DNA from: Megaleporinus macrocephalus
Taxonomy: Eukaryota; Chordata; Actinopteri; Characiformes; Anostomidae
Length of the DNA stretch: 64,000 bases
Assembly: GCA_021613375.1 (NCBI GenBank)
Contig: CM038725.1
Coordinates: 14,563,089 to 14,627,088, forward strand
Direction of reading: 5' to 3'
Positions 1-11,269 of this stretch are shown piece after piece. Position 1 is the stretch's first letter. Each line of letters opens with the position of its first letter. The position numbers and the translations under genes are program-made. The notes below the pieces were generated by a model. It ran no database searches and was not told the origin of the DNA. It worked only from the letters and a program-made list of their open reading frames with translations.

Positions 1-234
1 GTTACACTTCTAACAAAACACATAAACACTAAATAGAAGCGTCAGTTCCTCCAGGACGAGAAACAAGCTGTGGATCTTGTTAGCAGCTGTAAGTATACTT
101 CGCTCTATAGCTTTCTCTGTTTACAGACTGTCTACGACTGGAAGGCAAATCAAACAGTGGGTTATAAGAATTTCAGGCTTTCACTGAGCTTAAGAACAAA
201 CCCAGCAGCCTCGTATCAAACACATGACACCAAC

Positions 235-3200
235 CCGTGAGTCTGGTCTGAACTCTCTTTTCCTGCGGATCCTCTTAAAGATCTCTGTTAGCTCGTCTTG
301 CTTGGCCTCTTCAGAGCTGGACCGGGAAGGGGTGCGTGATAGAGCCCTTGGGGCAGGGGCAGAGGGGCCTGCGGATGCAGAAGTTACTACTGCTGCTGCT
401 GCTGCTGTTGCTGTTGCTGTTACACCAGCTGCTCCTTGAGCCTCCTGGCCTGGAAGGGGCATGTCCACTGTGGGGTCGTCCACATGCTCGATCAGCCATT
501 CCATAGCCTGTGTCACAGACATGCTGCAAAGCAAACAGTTCTGATTAGCACACATGACTGATCACAGTTCCACCAGCTGTGCTGCTAGTTACTACAGTCA
601 TGGATGTAGTACTAAAAGAAACATCACGTTTACATCACTCTCCCTGTGCTGTACAGGGCCCATATCATGGACAACCAAATCATTCTTGTCTTTCTAAAAT
701 AAAAGAGCTACTATAAAAACACTGCAACATTCCCTCTCAAGTCCAACAGGCCATACATGAAAGCAAGTCTGCGAAAACAGCCTGTTTTGAATTCATTCTT
801 TTTGTGAATTCACAAAAGCCAACACAATTACATATTTTCCTATTTAGCCCACAGCAGTTCAGCTCCACTCATTCACAATAAGGCTAGAAGCTGTGTTTGT
901 AAGGAATGGACGGCTTTTAAAATGAGAATTTAATAACAGAATCTTGTCAATGCCCATAGCAGAGACATTTAGACATACTATTCATACCTTGTTCAAAAAT
1001 AACACAAAACTAGAATTCTGTCCAGCGCACATTCCCTTGGGGAACAGAGGTTACTGCAGTTTACCAGGAAATGAAATAAATCTCAGTATTAATAAGTAAC
1101 TACACGATTAATGCACCACTTTTACCCCAGAAAAGACTAGAAAACAGCAAAACAGTTAATTTAGCCATTACTTTAATGCCCAAAAACGTACATTTCCCCA
1201 CCTCCTCATGTAAAACTAATCCCAACCAAATAGGACTTTTAGAGACACAGCACCAAAAGCAGCCAGGATAGTTGAAAAATCATACTGATAATAAAATATA
1301 ATGAAAATTACAATATTTTGCTGGTACGGCTTGAAAGGGAAATCCCAACAATATTTTTATTTTCAGGTCCACATCTAACACATGCTTTATGATTTTAGTT
1401 GTATGTAAAATGGTCAGAATTCAACTGTACATGACAGTTTTCTTACATTTTTAAGAATGTTTGTAAAGGCTAAGATTAATGTAAATATACTCTGTCCTCA
1501 CTGTCTGTTCTGGGTGATGCCTCAGAACTCAAACACTTCAACAGAACACAAGTCACACACAAGTTTCAAGAAATCGATGGAATGGTTACACTGTTAAACC
1601 TCTATTTCCAGCACTTCACTGAGCCTCCCAGTCACCACTCACACCGGTGGTCAGACTGAGGGCTTGAGAGAGTGAGTGTACTCACTGGTTTAAACGTAGT
1701 GCCTTGATAGCTCGGCTCTCTGGGAAACCCATCTCCGTCAGCTGCTGTAGTGCGGCCTCATCCACTCGCTCCTCCTCATCTTCATCCAGCATGGCTTTAA
1801 GAAGTGAGGAAGAGAGACAAAGAAACAGAGAAACAGTACTTTAGTATACTACCTCAGAAAATAAAGTAAAAGCCTTTAGGCCAGCAGGATTTTATGATCC
1901 ATATCTACCCACCATTGGCCTTTTTGAAGAGCTCAACAGCATCTGGGTTTAAAGCAAGAATTTTCTGGGCTACCTCAATCAGCGATACTAAAATCTTCCT
2001 CAGTTCTGTCTGAAACTGTAAAAAAAAAAAAAAACACACAGAAAAGAAAGTTATGTACACAAAATAGAAATGCATGCATTATTGCACGTACAAAGTGTTT
2101 ACCTTTTTAAAATACCTTTTTAAAAACAAACCAAAATCATCAATTAGAGAATTTATTTTTTTATTTCAGCATGTACTGCAGAAAAACGTCTTAACCCAGA
2201 CTTCTTTACAGGAACTAGAGCTCTCAATGTCTACAATGTACATATACATTCCAAGTACATGTTATATCTCCAAAAGTAGAACTTTACAGTTGAAGGTAAA
2301 AAATACTTTGATTTTTAATGTAAGTCAAGTAATCTTGGGTTATTTCTTTTGGTCTACTCATCTATTCATCTTGAAATATACACACCATGTAAACGGCACC
2401 AGACGCTTTCAGATTATGTCAAAAACAAAATAAACAACAGAAACGGAAGTGCAAGGTTTTGTTCTGAGAGCAGAAATATGAACAGTAAACAGCAGAAAAC
2501 GTTATTATTCATATTCTATATAAACTATTTAGAATATTTATATAATATTTTATAATATTTGTGTGATTTATTGTACCAAAAGTGGTCATATGACCCTTTT
2601 CCCACTTCTCTCAGTTTTTGTATATAAATGTTAATAAATGTTACAATAGGAAATATCCCAAAATATACAAATACAATGTTTCTCGTATACTATTTTGCCT
2701 CACAGCACTTCACATGTACCTCACTGACATTAAATTAATCAAAATGCAACACGTTTTAGACCAAAACTGTACCTCACCCTAAAACCTAGGCATCTGGCAG
2801 TCTTCATCACCGATAACCGTATTAGTTTTCTGTGAGGGAGCGTTTTGAGACGTCTGGTTCCTACCAACACCACTGGGAAAAATATTGACTCAATATGTTT
2901 CTCTAGAATAGTGTTTTAACACAAACCACTCCGAAAGATTCCTCAAAAGTGAAGTGCTTAAATTTCTAAAGTTCAGTGGAGCCTCTCTTTTAGTCCCCCT
3001 TCCACCGTTAGTCTTGAAGACAAAAGATCTAGTGATTTAAAGTTGCTGTTTAGCAGGTCTAACAATGGCTGCCATCACTCACGTCTCGGATGTTATGTTG
3101 AGTGACGGTGCGGTCAGAGTGGCGAGTGGACAGATTTGCTGTGGCTTTGAGAATAGCGTCCTTATCAGGAGCCTTAGCCTCCTGCTTCTTCTGCCAGCAA

Positions 3201-5867
3201 AGAGAAGAGAGAGGAAAGAAAGTAGACTGAATAATTCATCTCGTTAATCAGTCACTGCAATGTCCAACACTTGATCTACGACTTTACAGCACAATAAAGT
3301 GTGGGTGATTGGACATCCAGCGCATTACCTTCTCTTCCGCAGATATGTCAGCCATCTTCGAACGTGGTGGTGGTAGTCTCTTCTTTATCAATAACAGGCA
3401 ATCTGGAATCAAAGAGAGAGCTTCACATCCGGTAAATGCAATCAGCTTTGTAGTGAAATGCAATGCCGGAGTTAATGCATCTCAACAACAGCAATATAAA
3501 ATCTATAGAATTAGATCAATACCTTTATCTTTAAGGTTTTCATCTGAGACAGTTTTGGTTTCGGTGAGAATCCTCTCCGTAGCTGCATGAATGAGTTTGT
3601 GGTGTGTGAGCATTTTAGGATCTTCTAAACTCCCGTGGGCACACTGTCAAAAAAGAAAGTCAGTTTAGAAATAATAAATAAATCTTAATTCATTCTTAGC
3701 CATGAAAAGTTAAGTACGTTGAGGAAAAAACTTCAATCTCATCTTTTCTGTGTAATTTTAATATTTTTATTCACAATAAAAGGTGGAGTTTCTACTGTTT
3801 GAATAAATTGAGCATGAGAATTACAGTGAATATGACAAGAGTTAAACACTCACTCAGCCATATGATTTGATTAATTAGGGGCACTTTCCCAGATTTGTGC
3901 TCAGATGAGCTCAGAAAATGTGCAAAAAAGATTCAGCCATCAATGGGTTAATACAGAAATATTCCTGTCATAAGAACAAAACCTTATATCTAAAGTCATA
4001 ACTGTACAGATGACGGTAAAACATACTTTTTTGTCTTATTTATTTGAGCATACGACTATAATGATCTTAATTGTCTTGTATTGTATTTTACTTGTAAGTA
4101 TTCTGTAAAGCACTTTGTGAGTCACTCTGGAAAAGTGCTACATAAGTTAAGTTTTACTTACTTACTGTACTTACTTTAATGTAGGGCTGTGTATTGGCAA
4201 GAACCTGGCGATACAATACGTATCGTAATACAGCGGTCACGATTCAATATATCGCAATATACTGTGATTTTTCAAATTCTACTATTAAAACACACCACTA
4301 TATACACAAGCTTGTCAATGCTTACTATAGCATTGCACACTTGTGCTGCTTGTTAATGTTGGAGTGGAGTTGAATGTGCATTATAACACTGTCATCTAGT
4401 GGTCAGATGTTTTAATACAACACACACTGATTCTGTGAATCTCTGTATTAATACTGTGTTTTTGAGAATCGATACCGTATCTCGAAACATAATATTCCGA
4501 TATTCTATATTTTCTTACATGCCTAGTAGAGAACATCAGAGAATGGGCATAAAATTTCAGATATGGGCACTAATGGGTTAATAAACTTAGCGTGTAGAGA
4601 CACATCACTGCCATAAGAGCAAAACTTTTACTTTTAATGTAAGTCAATGTAAACAGACTTTTCTTACAAGTAATTATTTCGGTCTACTCATCTATTCATC
4701 TTGGAATATTCACTCAACATGTAAACGGCAACAGACTTTTTCAGATTATGTCAAAAACAAAATAAACAACAGAAACGGAAGTTTTTGTTCTGAAAGCGTT
4801 ATTATGCGTATTCTATATAAACTATTTAAAGACCCACGTCTATTTATAATATTTGTGTGATTTATTGTACCAAAAGTGGTCATATGACCCTTTCCGACTT
4901 CTCTCAGCCCCTCTGAAGTAAGCAGGCTGTTTCTGTTAATGTGCCTTGAAGGCTGATATGTGTAAATTAGCTCTGTTTTGACTGGCTGCCCTTAATTATT
5001 CCCTAATAAAGTGGTTAGTTCTTGTGACATTATACAACACTTCATTCAAAACAGGTTGTAGTATGTTTTGAAACTTTAACAATGCCTACATATTACACCA
5101 AACTTTAGTTTTTCGTGATATGGACCTTTTAAGGTCACTCAATACTACAACATAAAACAAGCGTTTTCTTGCCATTTGTTCCACATGATTTAATGCAGTG
5201 ATGTTAAAATGAAAGCGAGCGCCAAACTGAGATTTGATCTTATGCATTTTACGTCTACATTTTTGTGCCAGCTGGTAATTTCATCAGGGATAAATGCAAA
5301 CAGCAGCGGTCAGCGCGACATGAGTATCAGGTTTTCAGTGCAGCTGTAATAATATTTGTGTGTCACACCGCTGTGGGCGAGTGTATATGGACAGCTGCGA
5401 CTCAAAACTGGACATGAAGGCCAGTTTTCGGGCTGTAGTATCACCACAGTGGCGAAATAACAACATAATGCTGGGTCAGACTGTACAGCTAACCAGCAAA
5501 CCACAGCCTCAGCTAGGTGACAGCCCAAGTCTCTGAATTATAAATAGCTCTGTCTACTCGTCTGCTGGTTTCTAAAAATACTGGGCAATGGCAGTGACGA
5601 TCCCACAGGGCCTGTATGAAAAGCCTCGGCAGACGGACGTTAGACATAAAGCTCAAAAAACAGCTCAGTATAAGAAATAAAGTGGGAGAACACGACGCTC
5701 GCCCGCCAGCCAGCCAGTGAGCTACGTACATGCTTCAAGCATTTCTCCTTGAGCTTCTCTATGGTGGTGTCTTCGGTCACTTCTTCCAGCCACTCCGCGC
5801 CCTCCATGGTGCAGATGTGGATCTTCAGCACTTTCCCAGCGAATATCTTCTCCTCCTGCACGAACAT
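235..5867 (-). CDS. ubac1: UBAC1 (ubiquitin-associated domain protein 1), 5' seven exons; 3' end beyond window
   Basis: UBAC1 is the non-catalytic subunit of the KPC ubiquitin ligase (with RNF123) and escorts ubiquitylated proteins to the proteasome in the cytoplasm. Coding exons, in transcript order on the minus strand: 5867-5730, 3643-3523, 3402-3329, 3190-3083, 2015-1913, 1794-1686, 523-235. All have GT/AG borders and frame is kept throughout. The protein starts [19 protein letters not shown], nearly identical to the vertebrate N-terminus as I recall it. A ubiquitin-like fold ends near LLLIKKR, then comes a basic linker with [10 protein letters not shown]. The first UBA domain ([19 protein letters not shown]) spans the exon 6/7 junction. 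Exon 7 carries a long Ala/Thr/Ser-rich linker, then [16 protein letters not shown], which precedes the second UBA. That UBA and the STI1-like tail must lie left of position 1. The start codon is fixed by the conserved N-terminus. It is head-to-head with ENTR1. Confidence 0.95.
394..420. repeat. Triplet (GCT/GTT) run coding for Ala/Val in UBAC1 exon 7
   Basis: A run of tgctgctgctgctg-type triplets in the plus strand lies within coding exon 7. On the minus strand it encodes an alanine-rich segment of the disordered linker between the two UBA domains. Such a run is prone to length polymorphism. Confidence 0.7.
524..1685. other. UBAC1 intron 6
   Basis: This 1.16-kb AT-rich intron separates the exons carrying the two halves of the first UBA domain. 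I see no coding potential, RNA gene or clear transposon end in it. Confidence 0.7.
2281..2620. repeat. Dispersed repeat copy 1 in UBAC1 intron 4
   Basis: This stretch matches 4620-4910 in the same orientation. Shared anchors include 'ggtctactcatctattcatc', 'gattatgtcaaaaacaaaat' and 'gtaccaaaagtggtcatatg'. Identity is high by eye with small indels. I cannot name the family and see no ORF or clear terminal repeat. Confidence 0.65.
4181..4525. mobile_element. hAT-like MITE in UBAC1 intron 1
   Basis: It begins 'tagggctgtgtattggcaag' and contains alternating 'gcgatac', 'cgtatcg' and 'atatcgcaatat' tracts. A reverse-complement relative lies at 48130-48514, ending 'cctgccaatatacagctcta'. Shorter pieces lie at 26645-26785 and 39905-39975. 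The tagggctg/cagctcta ends are of hAT type. No transposase is present. Confidence 0.6.
4590..4910. repeat. Dispersed repeat copy 2 in UBAC1 intron 1
   Basis: This is the partner of the repeat at 2281-2620 in the same orientation, with the same anchor words in the same order. Both copies are inside UBAC1 introns. They may be two insertions of one element or a local duplication. Confidence 0.6.
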
Positions 5868-7269
5868 CGCTCCCAGCAGCGGCTCCGCAGCCTAAACGTA
5901 CATGAATGTGCAGAAATGTGCTGAGCTGCTGCTCCGGCTGCCTCCGGACTCCTTCAGCCGACACTGTACAACTAACTGAACAAGCGCCCGTTATTAACGC
6001 TACTCCATCATTTCCAGTATGTGAAGGTCGTCCTGAGCTAAAACCCTCATCCCGCGTTTAATATATATCTAAGTTTAATGGCTACTCTAGTTTAAAACAT
6101 GTATGACTTTATCGTTTATGCTCGCAGGCTGTTTTTGTTGACACCTGTGATGCAGGCGACAACTGTACACGGAAGAGCGGGACGGCGTGGCTACGCATGC
6201 GTGGTTTTTGTCTGCGCTGTGATTGGACGCATGGACTCGCTTGTCATAATTATTACCAGTAATGTAATGAATTATTATTTATTATTTTGTTATCACACAT
6301 ATATTTTTCTTAACTGATAAACCCTTGGCGCCATGGTCATAGCATTCCTTAAACAACACTGACAGCAGCGTGTAAGAGGTTTTCGGTATTAGTCTATTGC
6401 AAAAAGATACATATTCATCAAGTTGTGAAATAATAAAATAATATATTACTGTTAAACCGCCGAAATGCAGTCAGGAGGTTAAGATATCTGAAATTAAAAG
6501 AGAATTTTAAATATTTTTAAACCTCTTTAAAAGAGGCAAACGTGGGAGGGACTTTTAAACAGTCTGCATTTATTTATGAAATGTTTCACCAACATCAGGT
6601 CAAAGGCACGTTATTAATATTTAAATCGAATATAGATATATAATGTTTATTTATTTATCATCTAATCTTTTATTCATTTATTTATTTATGTTCTTGACAG
6701 TCCCCATAGGGCCTTGTACACAACCACTTCAAATGTTGTGGCGTATGTTACTTATATCCACACTATAAATACTACTGAGTTAAACACGAAACACTACGCT
6801 AATGTTCCTTTTGTTGTATAACTGTGTTTCCAGTAGAACATTCACGTGGAGGCTTGACAATGTTGTGTTTCTGGTAGTCACGCCGTTTTCACAATTATTA
6901 CTTCAGCTGCCAGGCCAGTGGGTGGCGTTATCGCCGCTGATTACGAATAAGAGCCTAATTTCAAGTAAGAGAAGAAGAGCAGAAGGAGTATTTTCATTTC
7001 GGGAAAGTTTTATGGTTCTAGTTTATTTTAGACAGAAGTCTGAATCCGACACCGGAGCCGCTACAGGCCACAATGGACTAATAACCTGGCGTGTTTTGGT
7101 GGGCAGGTCGTCAGTATTTCTCTGCTGTAGAGAGTGAGCAGGACAGTCTCCGTGTTTTAGCAGCTCTAGTATCTGGTATCTGAATTCACTCCGTCAGCCT
7201 GACAGCCGAGCAGCGGGTATGTGTTAATACTCGCAGTGTATTCCAGTAAATCAGCTTTACAAACCAAAT
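5868..7269. promoter_or_regulatory. Intergenic divergent promoter region, UBAC1 / ENTR1
   Basis: About 1.4 kb separates the two divergent start codons. CpG content rises on the UBAC1 side (about 5880-6240, with the palindrome acgcatgcgt at 6193-6202) and again near ENTR1 (about 6900-7240). The middle (6250-6800) is AT-rich. I see no convincing TATA box, so both promoters look like CpG-type housekeeping promoters. Nothing in the region looks coding. Confidence 0.5.
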
Positions 7270-7321
7270 ATGGCCAAACACAAAACATCCAAGAAAATGC
7301 TCATTATTGAGGATGATGGTG

Positions 7322-7389
<68 letters not shown>

Positions 7390-10300
7390 ACATAATACCA
7401 GAACTAGCTAACTTCCTTTTGCTAAAGCTGTTGTATTTATTTTGTGTGTGTCCATATGTTGTCTGGGATCACCTTTTGTTTTTTTCTTTTTTACACCAAG
7501 CAAACAATATGGTCATTTAACATTTTTGTTCAAAAGTAAACCGGTATACTAATTTTCAGTGTTCATGGTTTAGTTTTTTCACTCTAATAAATATATTTAC
7601 AATAAAAGCACAGTGTTTTTCTCACACTGCACATCTGTATTCACCCTAATCCTGAAGTGCTTTGTTTGAGCTCCTGTGTCTTTAAGTCCCGCCTTATGAT
7701 GAGCTTGGTATGCTCTGATTGGTCAGTTTGCCGACTCTTCCACTTCCAGTTGTTGCTTGGTAGTTGTGTCAGGTTGTGCTAAGCTTGCTGGTAGGCAGGC
7801 AATAAGGCCTACTCTACAAGATGACATCACATTGTAACAGGTTTCTGGGAGAGAGAGTTTCTGGCATGTACTCTGGGCTTTTTAACTTTGTAGACTGTTT
7901 ACATGCACAGAATGCTACAAAAACATCATGGGCTTTTTTTAACAACAGATACTTAAAATTTCATATCTATTTATTTACAAATGTCTTATTATTAATCAAT
8001 GTTGTACTTAGTAATGTAGCATGTTCTTTCTGTTATTTTGACCCTATAGATGAGCCAAAAGAGGGTGGTGATGAACAGAACCCCTTCTCTTTCAAAGAAT
8101 TCATACGGAGCAAAAATCAACAGTTCAGCACCACTGATGATCTTGAGGTGAATTAAGTTACATTATTTATATATATATAAATATATATACAGGGTGATTC
8201 AAAAGTCTCAGGACACCCTTTTATTTTAGAAGAAAAAGGAAAAATGTCTAAAGCCTGTATATTGGATCAAGTTTTTCCAATGGGAAGGAGGTCATGTAGC
8301 ATATCAAAGAAAATGAGAATTGTCTCAGAAATTGATTGATGCAGTCAGGTTTGCAAATGTCTCTGGTGGTTTAAATTGTGCCTTTAGATCTGGGAGCACA
8401 CTGAGCATGCTACATCCTTTTATAATAAAAGGATGTCCTGAGACTTTTGACTTACCCTGTATATTAGGGTTCAAGGAGTTAAAGATGGTAAGGTCTTAAT
8501 TTGTTGTTATTTTTATGCTTGCAGAAAGCATATGGCAGTGCCTATCAGGCAGAGGATGAATATAACTACCCCAGAAGACCTGACCACAGACATAAGGGTC
8601 CATTTTTCACAGATCCTTCATTGCTCGGTCAGTCCTCTGATAACGAACATGATGATGAATGGACTGATAGTTACCAGCCCTCAGCAGTTGAAGAAGCACA
8701 CGAGTTAGGACTACGTAGCACTTTGAAAAGTGCTGCTTACCTCAATCATTCATTACTGTCCAGTGGTGACAAGGATGACACAGCAGACGAGTGGGCACTA
8801 GACGAGGGTTTCTCACCAGAGGCCCCTTTCCCCAGAAGAAGCACAGGCAGCTATGAAGGCGATGAGGAGACATCAGTCATTGATATCTCCTACCACACTA
8901 AAAAAAGCAGTGCGGAGAACGGAGTTAGGGACCAGCAAAAGGTAGTGAGATCCTGCATTCTCTGCTTATTGTATTAATTATTATAAATGCGACGTTTGTT
9001 AATGTATGTTTTTTGAATGTGAGGAGTCATTTTAACATTTTGTCTTTTCTAGCTAAGAGAAGAAAATTCTCAGCTTAGGAAACAAATCAAAGAACTCATA
9101 AGAAAGTCAGAGGCCGACTCCACAAAGTAAGAGTGAATACACACATATCATTTTTTGTTTGTTTGTTTTTTTGGGTGGGTTGGTTTTTTTTGTTTTGTTT
9201 TTTTGTCCATAAATTAAGCCAATATTTTTTTGGGCCATCTTTAAGCTTGACTGAAATTGGGAAAACATTCAAAAAGATAAGCCATATGGCTAAAAATTGT
9301 TTTATCACTCAATTTATTATATAAATCTAGCCTTTTGGTCACATGAAATTACTGATTTGTAACAGAAGAATAGAAAGTAGATTGTTAACAAAGATATCGT
9401 TGATGTAAAAAGAAAAATATATATTTCCATTTTGACAATTTTTCTATATCATTCTATATAATTTTTTTTCTATATCATTGGAACACGCTGCTTCGTCATA
9501 AATGGACCAATAGAAATGCTCCAAAATATATTTTAATTAAACTTCTTTACACTGACTCACATTAAAAGTAAAGAATGTTGTTGTTCTCTCCTGTAAAGCT
9601 ACTATTTTAAAGATTCTGTTTTTTCTTTGAACAGTGACAATGTAAAATTAAAAACAAGTAAATGGACACGGATAGATGTTCATCCCAGGTTTAACAATGC
9701 CCAACATGGCTTTAGACCATTTTTAGACTAAATTTGCAGCTTAGTAAACTTGCTGTTGCATGAAAATGTTCTAATTGTGATGCTAACTTATAATAGCTCC
9801 TAAATGTAGTTGTGTACCTCTAATAAGAAAATGTGTCAATGCTATGCAGGATCAGACAACTCACAGATGAGTTGCACAACCGAAAGTTGCAAGAAGAGAG
9901 AGAAGCTAAAGCCTTAGAGACGATGGTTCAGTCTGTGGAACAAAACCTTCAGCTAATGACGGTATGCTGTTAAACTGTTTCTATTCATTGAACTGAAACC
10001 CACAATAGAACAATGTGATATACATAACTGTAAAGTTTTATTCACATGCAATTTAAGCATTCTTTTATTCTTTATACAGAAACGAGCTGTAAAGGCTGAA
10101 AACAATCTATCTAAATTGAAGCAAGAAGTCCAGCAACTCCAGGTTTGAGTTGTTTTTTGTGTTCCTATATTTAGATCAGCCTTGATAAGATGTATAGTGC
10201 CCAATTCAGAGAACACTGTCCTCTGTATTCATTTTTCAGAAGATATTTCTAAAGAAGTTTAGAAATAAGATTGTTCAATTTAAAAAAGGAAAAGGAAAGA

Positions 10301-11269
10301 GGAGGATAAGTGGAGAAAACACACTTCAAAAATGATTAACAGATAAAGAAGAACTGGGGCTCATAACAACCGAGCAAGACCTGACAGACCACCAAAACTG
10401 TCACAATCAGATAAACAGAATACATTTTTTTGAATTATTATTATTGAGATAAAGGATAACATCAAGCTTCACTTTTGCTTGTCAAATAAAAATAAAAATC
10501 AAATAAAAATATAAAATATAAAATCTTGCTGTACTGTATATGGGGCAGTCGTGGGCTGGAGTTTAGGGAACCAGCCTTGTGACTGGACGGTTGCCAGTTC
10601 AATCCCATGAACCGACAGGACATGACTAAAGTCCCTTTGAGCAAGGCAACAAACCCCTGACTGCTCCCCGAGCGCTGTGGTAGGGCTGCCCACCGCTCCG
10701 GGCAAGTGTGCTCACTGTCCCCTAGTGTGTCTGTTCACTAGTGTGTGTGTGTATATGTGAGTGTTTTACTGCACGGATGGGTTAACTGCAGAGATCTTAA
10801 ATTTCCCTCTGGGATCAATAAAGTATCTATCATCATCATCATCATCTAGTATGTATTATGCTATAAGTCTTTTTTCATTCATAAAGGCTTCTTTTTCTTT
10901 TAACCTTAAAAACTATTTTTCCAGAGCCAGCTAGAGGGATACAAATGTGAAAATGAGCGACTTCGAGTAGGAGAAACTGCTGCTTTAACCACAATGAGGC
11001 ACAATGCACAGATGGCATCGGAGTACTTAAACAAAGCAGCCAAAGACGCAGAGACTTCAATTAAGTATGTCAAAAAATAGTTAATTTCAGATTAGATCTA
11101 TCAAAATAGTCAATTCTGTTACATACCACACAGTGAGTAAATGGACGTTATGTATTTAACTATGGTGTGTTTATCTGTTCACAGGCAGCTGCTGACAGGG
11201 AGAGAGACTTTATGTCTTATATCACATCTGCTGGGTTCCATCGACAAAATCACTGAGATTCCAAAATAA
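7270..11269 (+). CDS. entr1: ENTR1 / SDCCAG3, endosome-associated trafficking regulator 1
   Basis: ENTR1 is a coiled-coil protein of early/recycling endosomes and the midbody. It works with retromer-linked trafficking, cytokinesis and receptor recycling, and is reported to bind PTPN13. Coding exons: 7270-7318, 8050-8147, 8525-8941, 9053-9126, 9850-9961, 10080-10142, 10925-11064, 11185-11269, giving 345 aa. The conserved motif NPFSFKEFIRSKN lies at about residues 26-38 (human NPFSFREFLKTKN). An acidic, Ser-rich middle follows. The C-terminal coiled coil (about 190-320) includes VEQNLQLMTKRAVKAENNL, close to human VEQNLELMTKRAVKAENHV. The end LLGSIDKITEIPK matches human ILKSIDRISEVK. The start gives a shorter N-terminus than human; an upstream alternative first exon cannot be excluded. 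SNAPC4 follows in the same orientation, as at human 9q34.3. Confidence 0.93.
7324..7388. repeat. (TC)n microsatellite touching ENTR1 exon 1 donor
   Basis: About 32 TC units begin within six bases of the ENTR1 exon 1 donor (G|gtgagtctctc). Confidence 0.98.
8190..8459. mobile_element. mariner/Tc1-type MITE in ENTR1 intron 2
   Basis: The left end cagggtgattcaaaagtctc and the right end (reverse complement cagggtaagtcaaaagtctc) are inverted repeats of about 36 bp with very few mismatches, extending to 'aggacacccttttatt'. The element is flanked by TA on both sides, the target duplication of the Tc1/mariner superfamily. The 270-bp length and absence of an ORF make it non-autonomous. Confidence 0.88.
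10340..10412 (+). repeat. Dispersed repeat fragment ('caagacctgacagaccacc')
   Basis: The core 'caagacctgacagaccacca' with preceding 'cataacaacc' recurs in the same sense at about 46890-46920. It recurs as reverse complement at about 35540-35592 ('ggttgttaggagtc') and 54845-54895. The family is unnamed; no ORF is present. Confidence 0.5.
10537..10835 (+). mobile_element. tRNA-derived SINE, copy 1 (ENTR1 intron 6)
   Basis: The 5' part 'ggggcagtcgtgggctggag' resembles a tRNA A box. 'ggttgccagttcaatccc' resembles a B box. The body 'ttactgcacggatgggttaa' and a tail with 'gggatcaataaagtatctat' plus a (CAT)n run complete a fish SINE. A second copy lies at 36183-36400. Confidence 0.8.

Noticed and set aside
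190..555. A 121-codon minus ORF as a separate small gene
   Set aside because: It is UBAC1 exon 7 read through its donor and acceptor; the flanking residues are intron translation.
9635..9657. A 23-nt micro-exon candidate of ENTR1 with AG and GT borders
   Set aside because: Including it forces the next exon (9850) into a frame with a stop. Joining 9126 directly to 9850 keeps the conserved reading.
10537..10640. Possible tRNA gene (A- and B-box-like words)
   Set aside because: No cloverleaf can be formed that I can see, and the same sequence recurs at 36183 with a SINE body.
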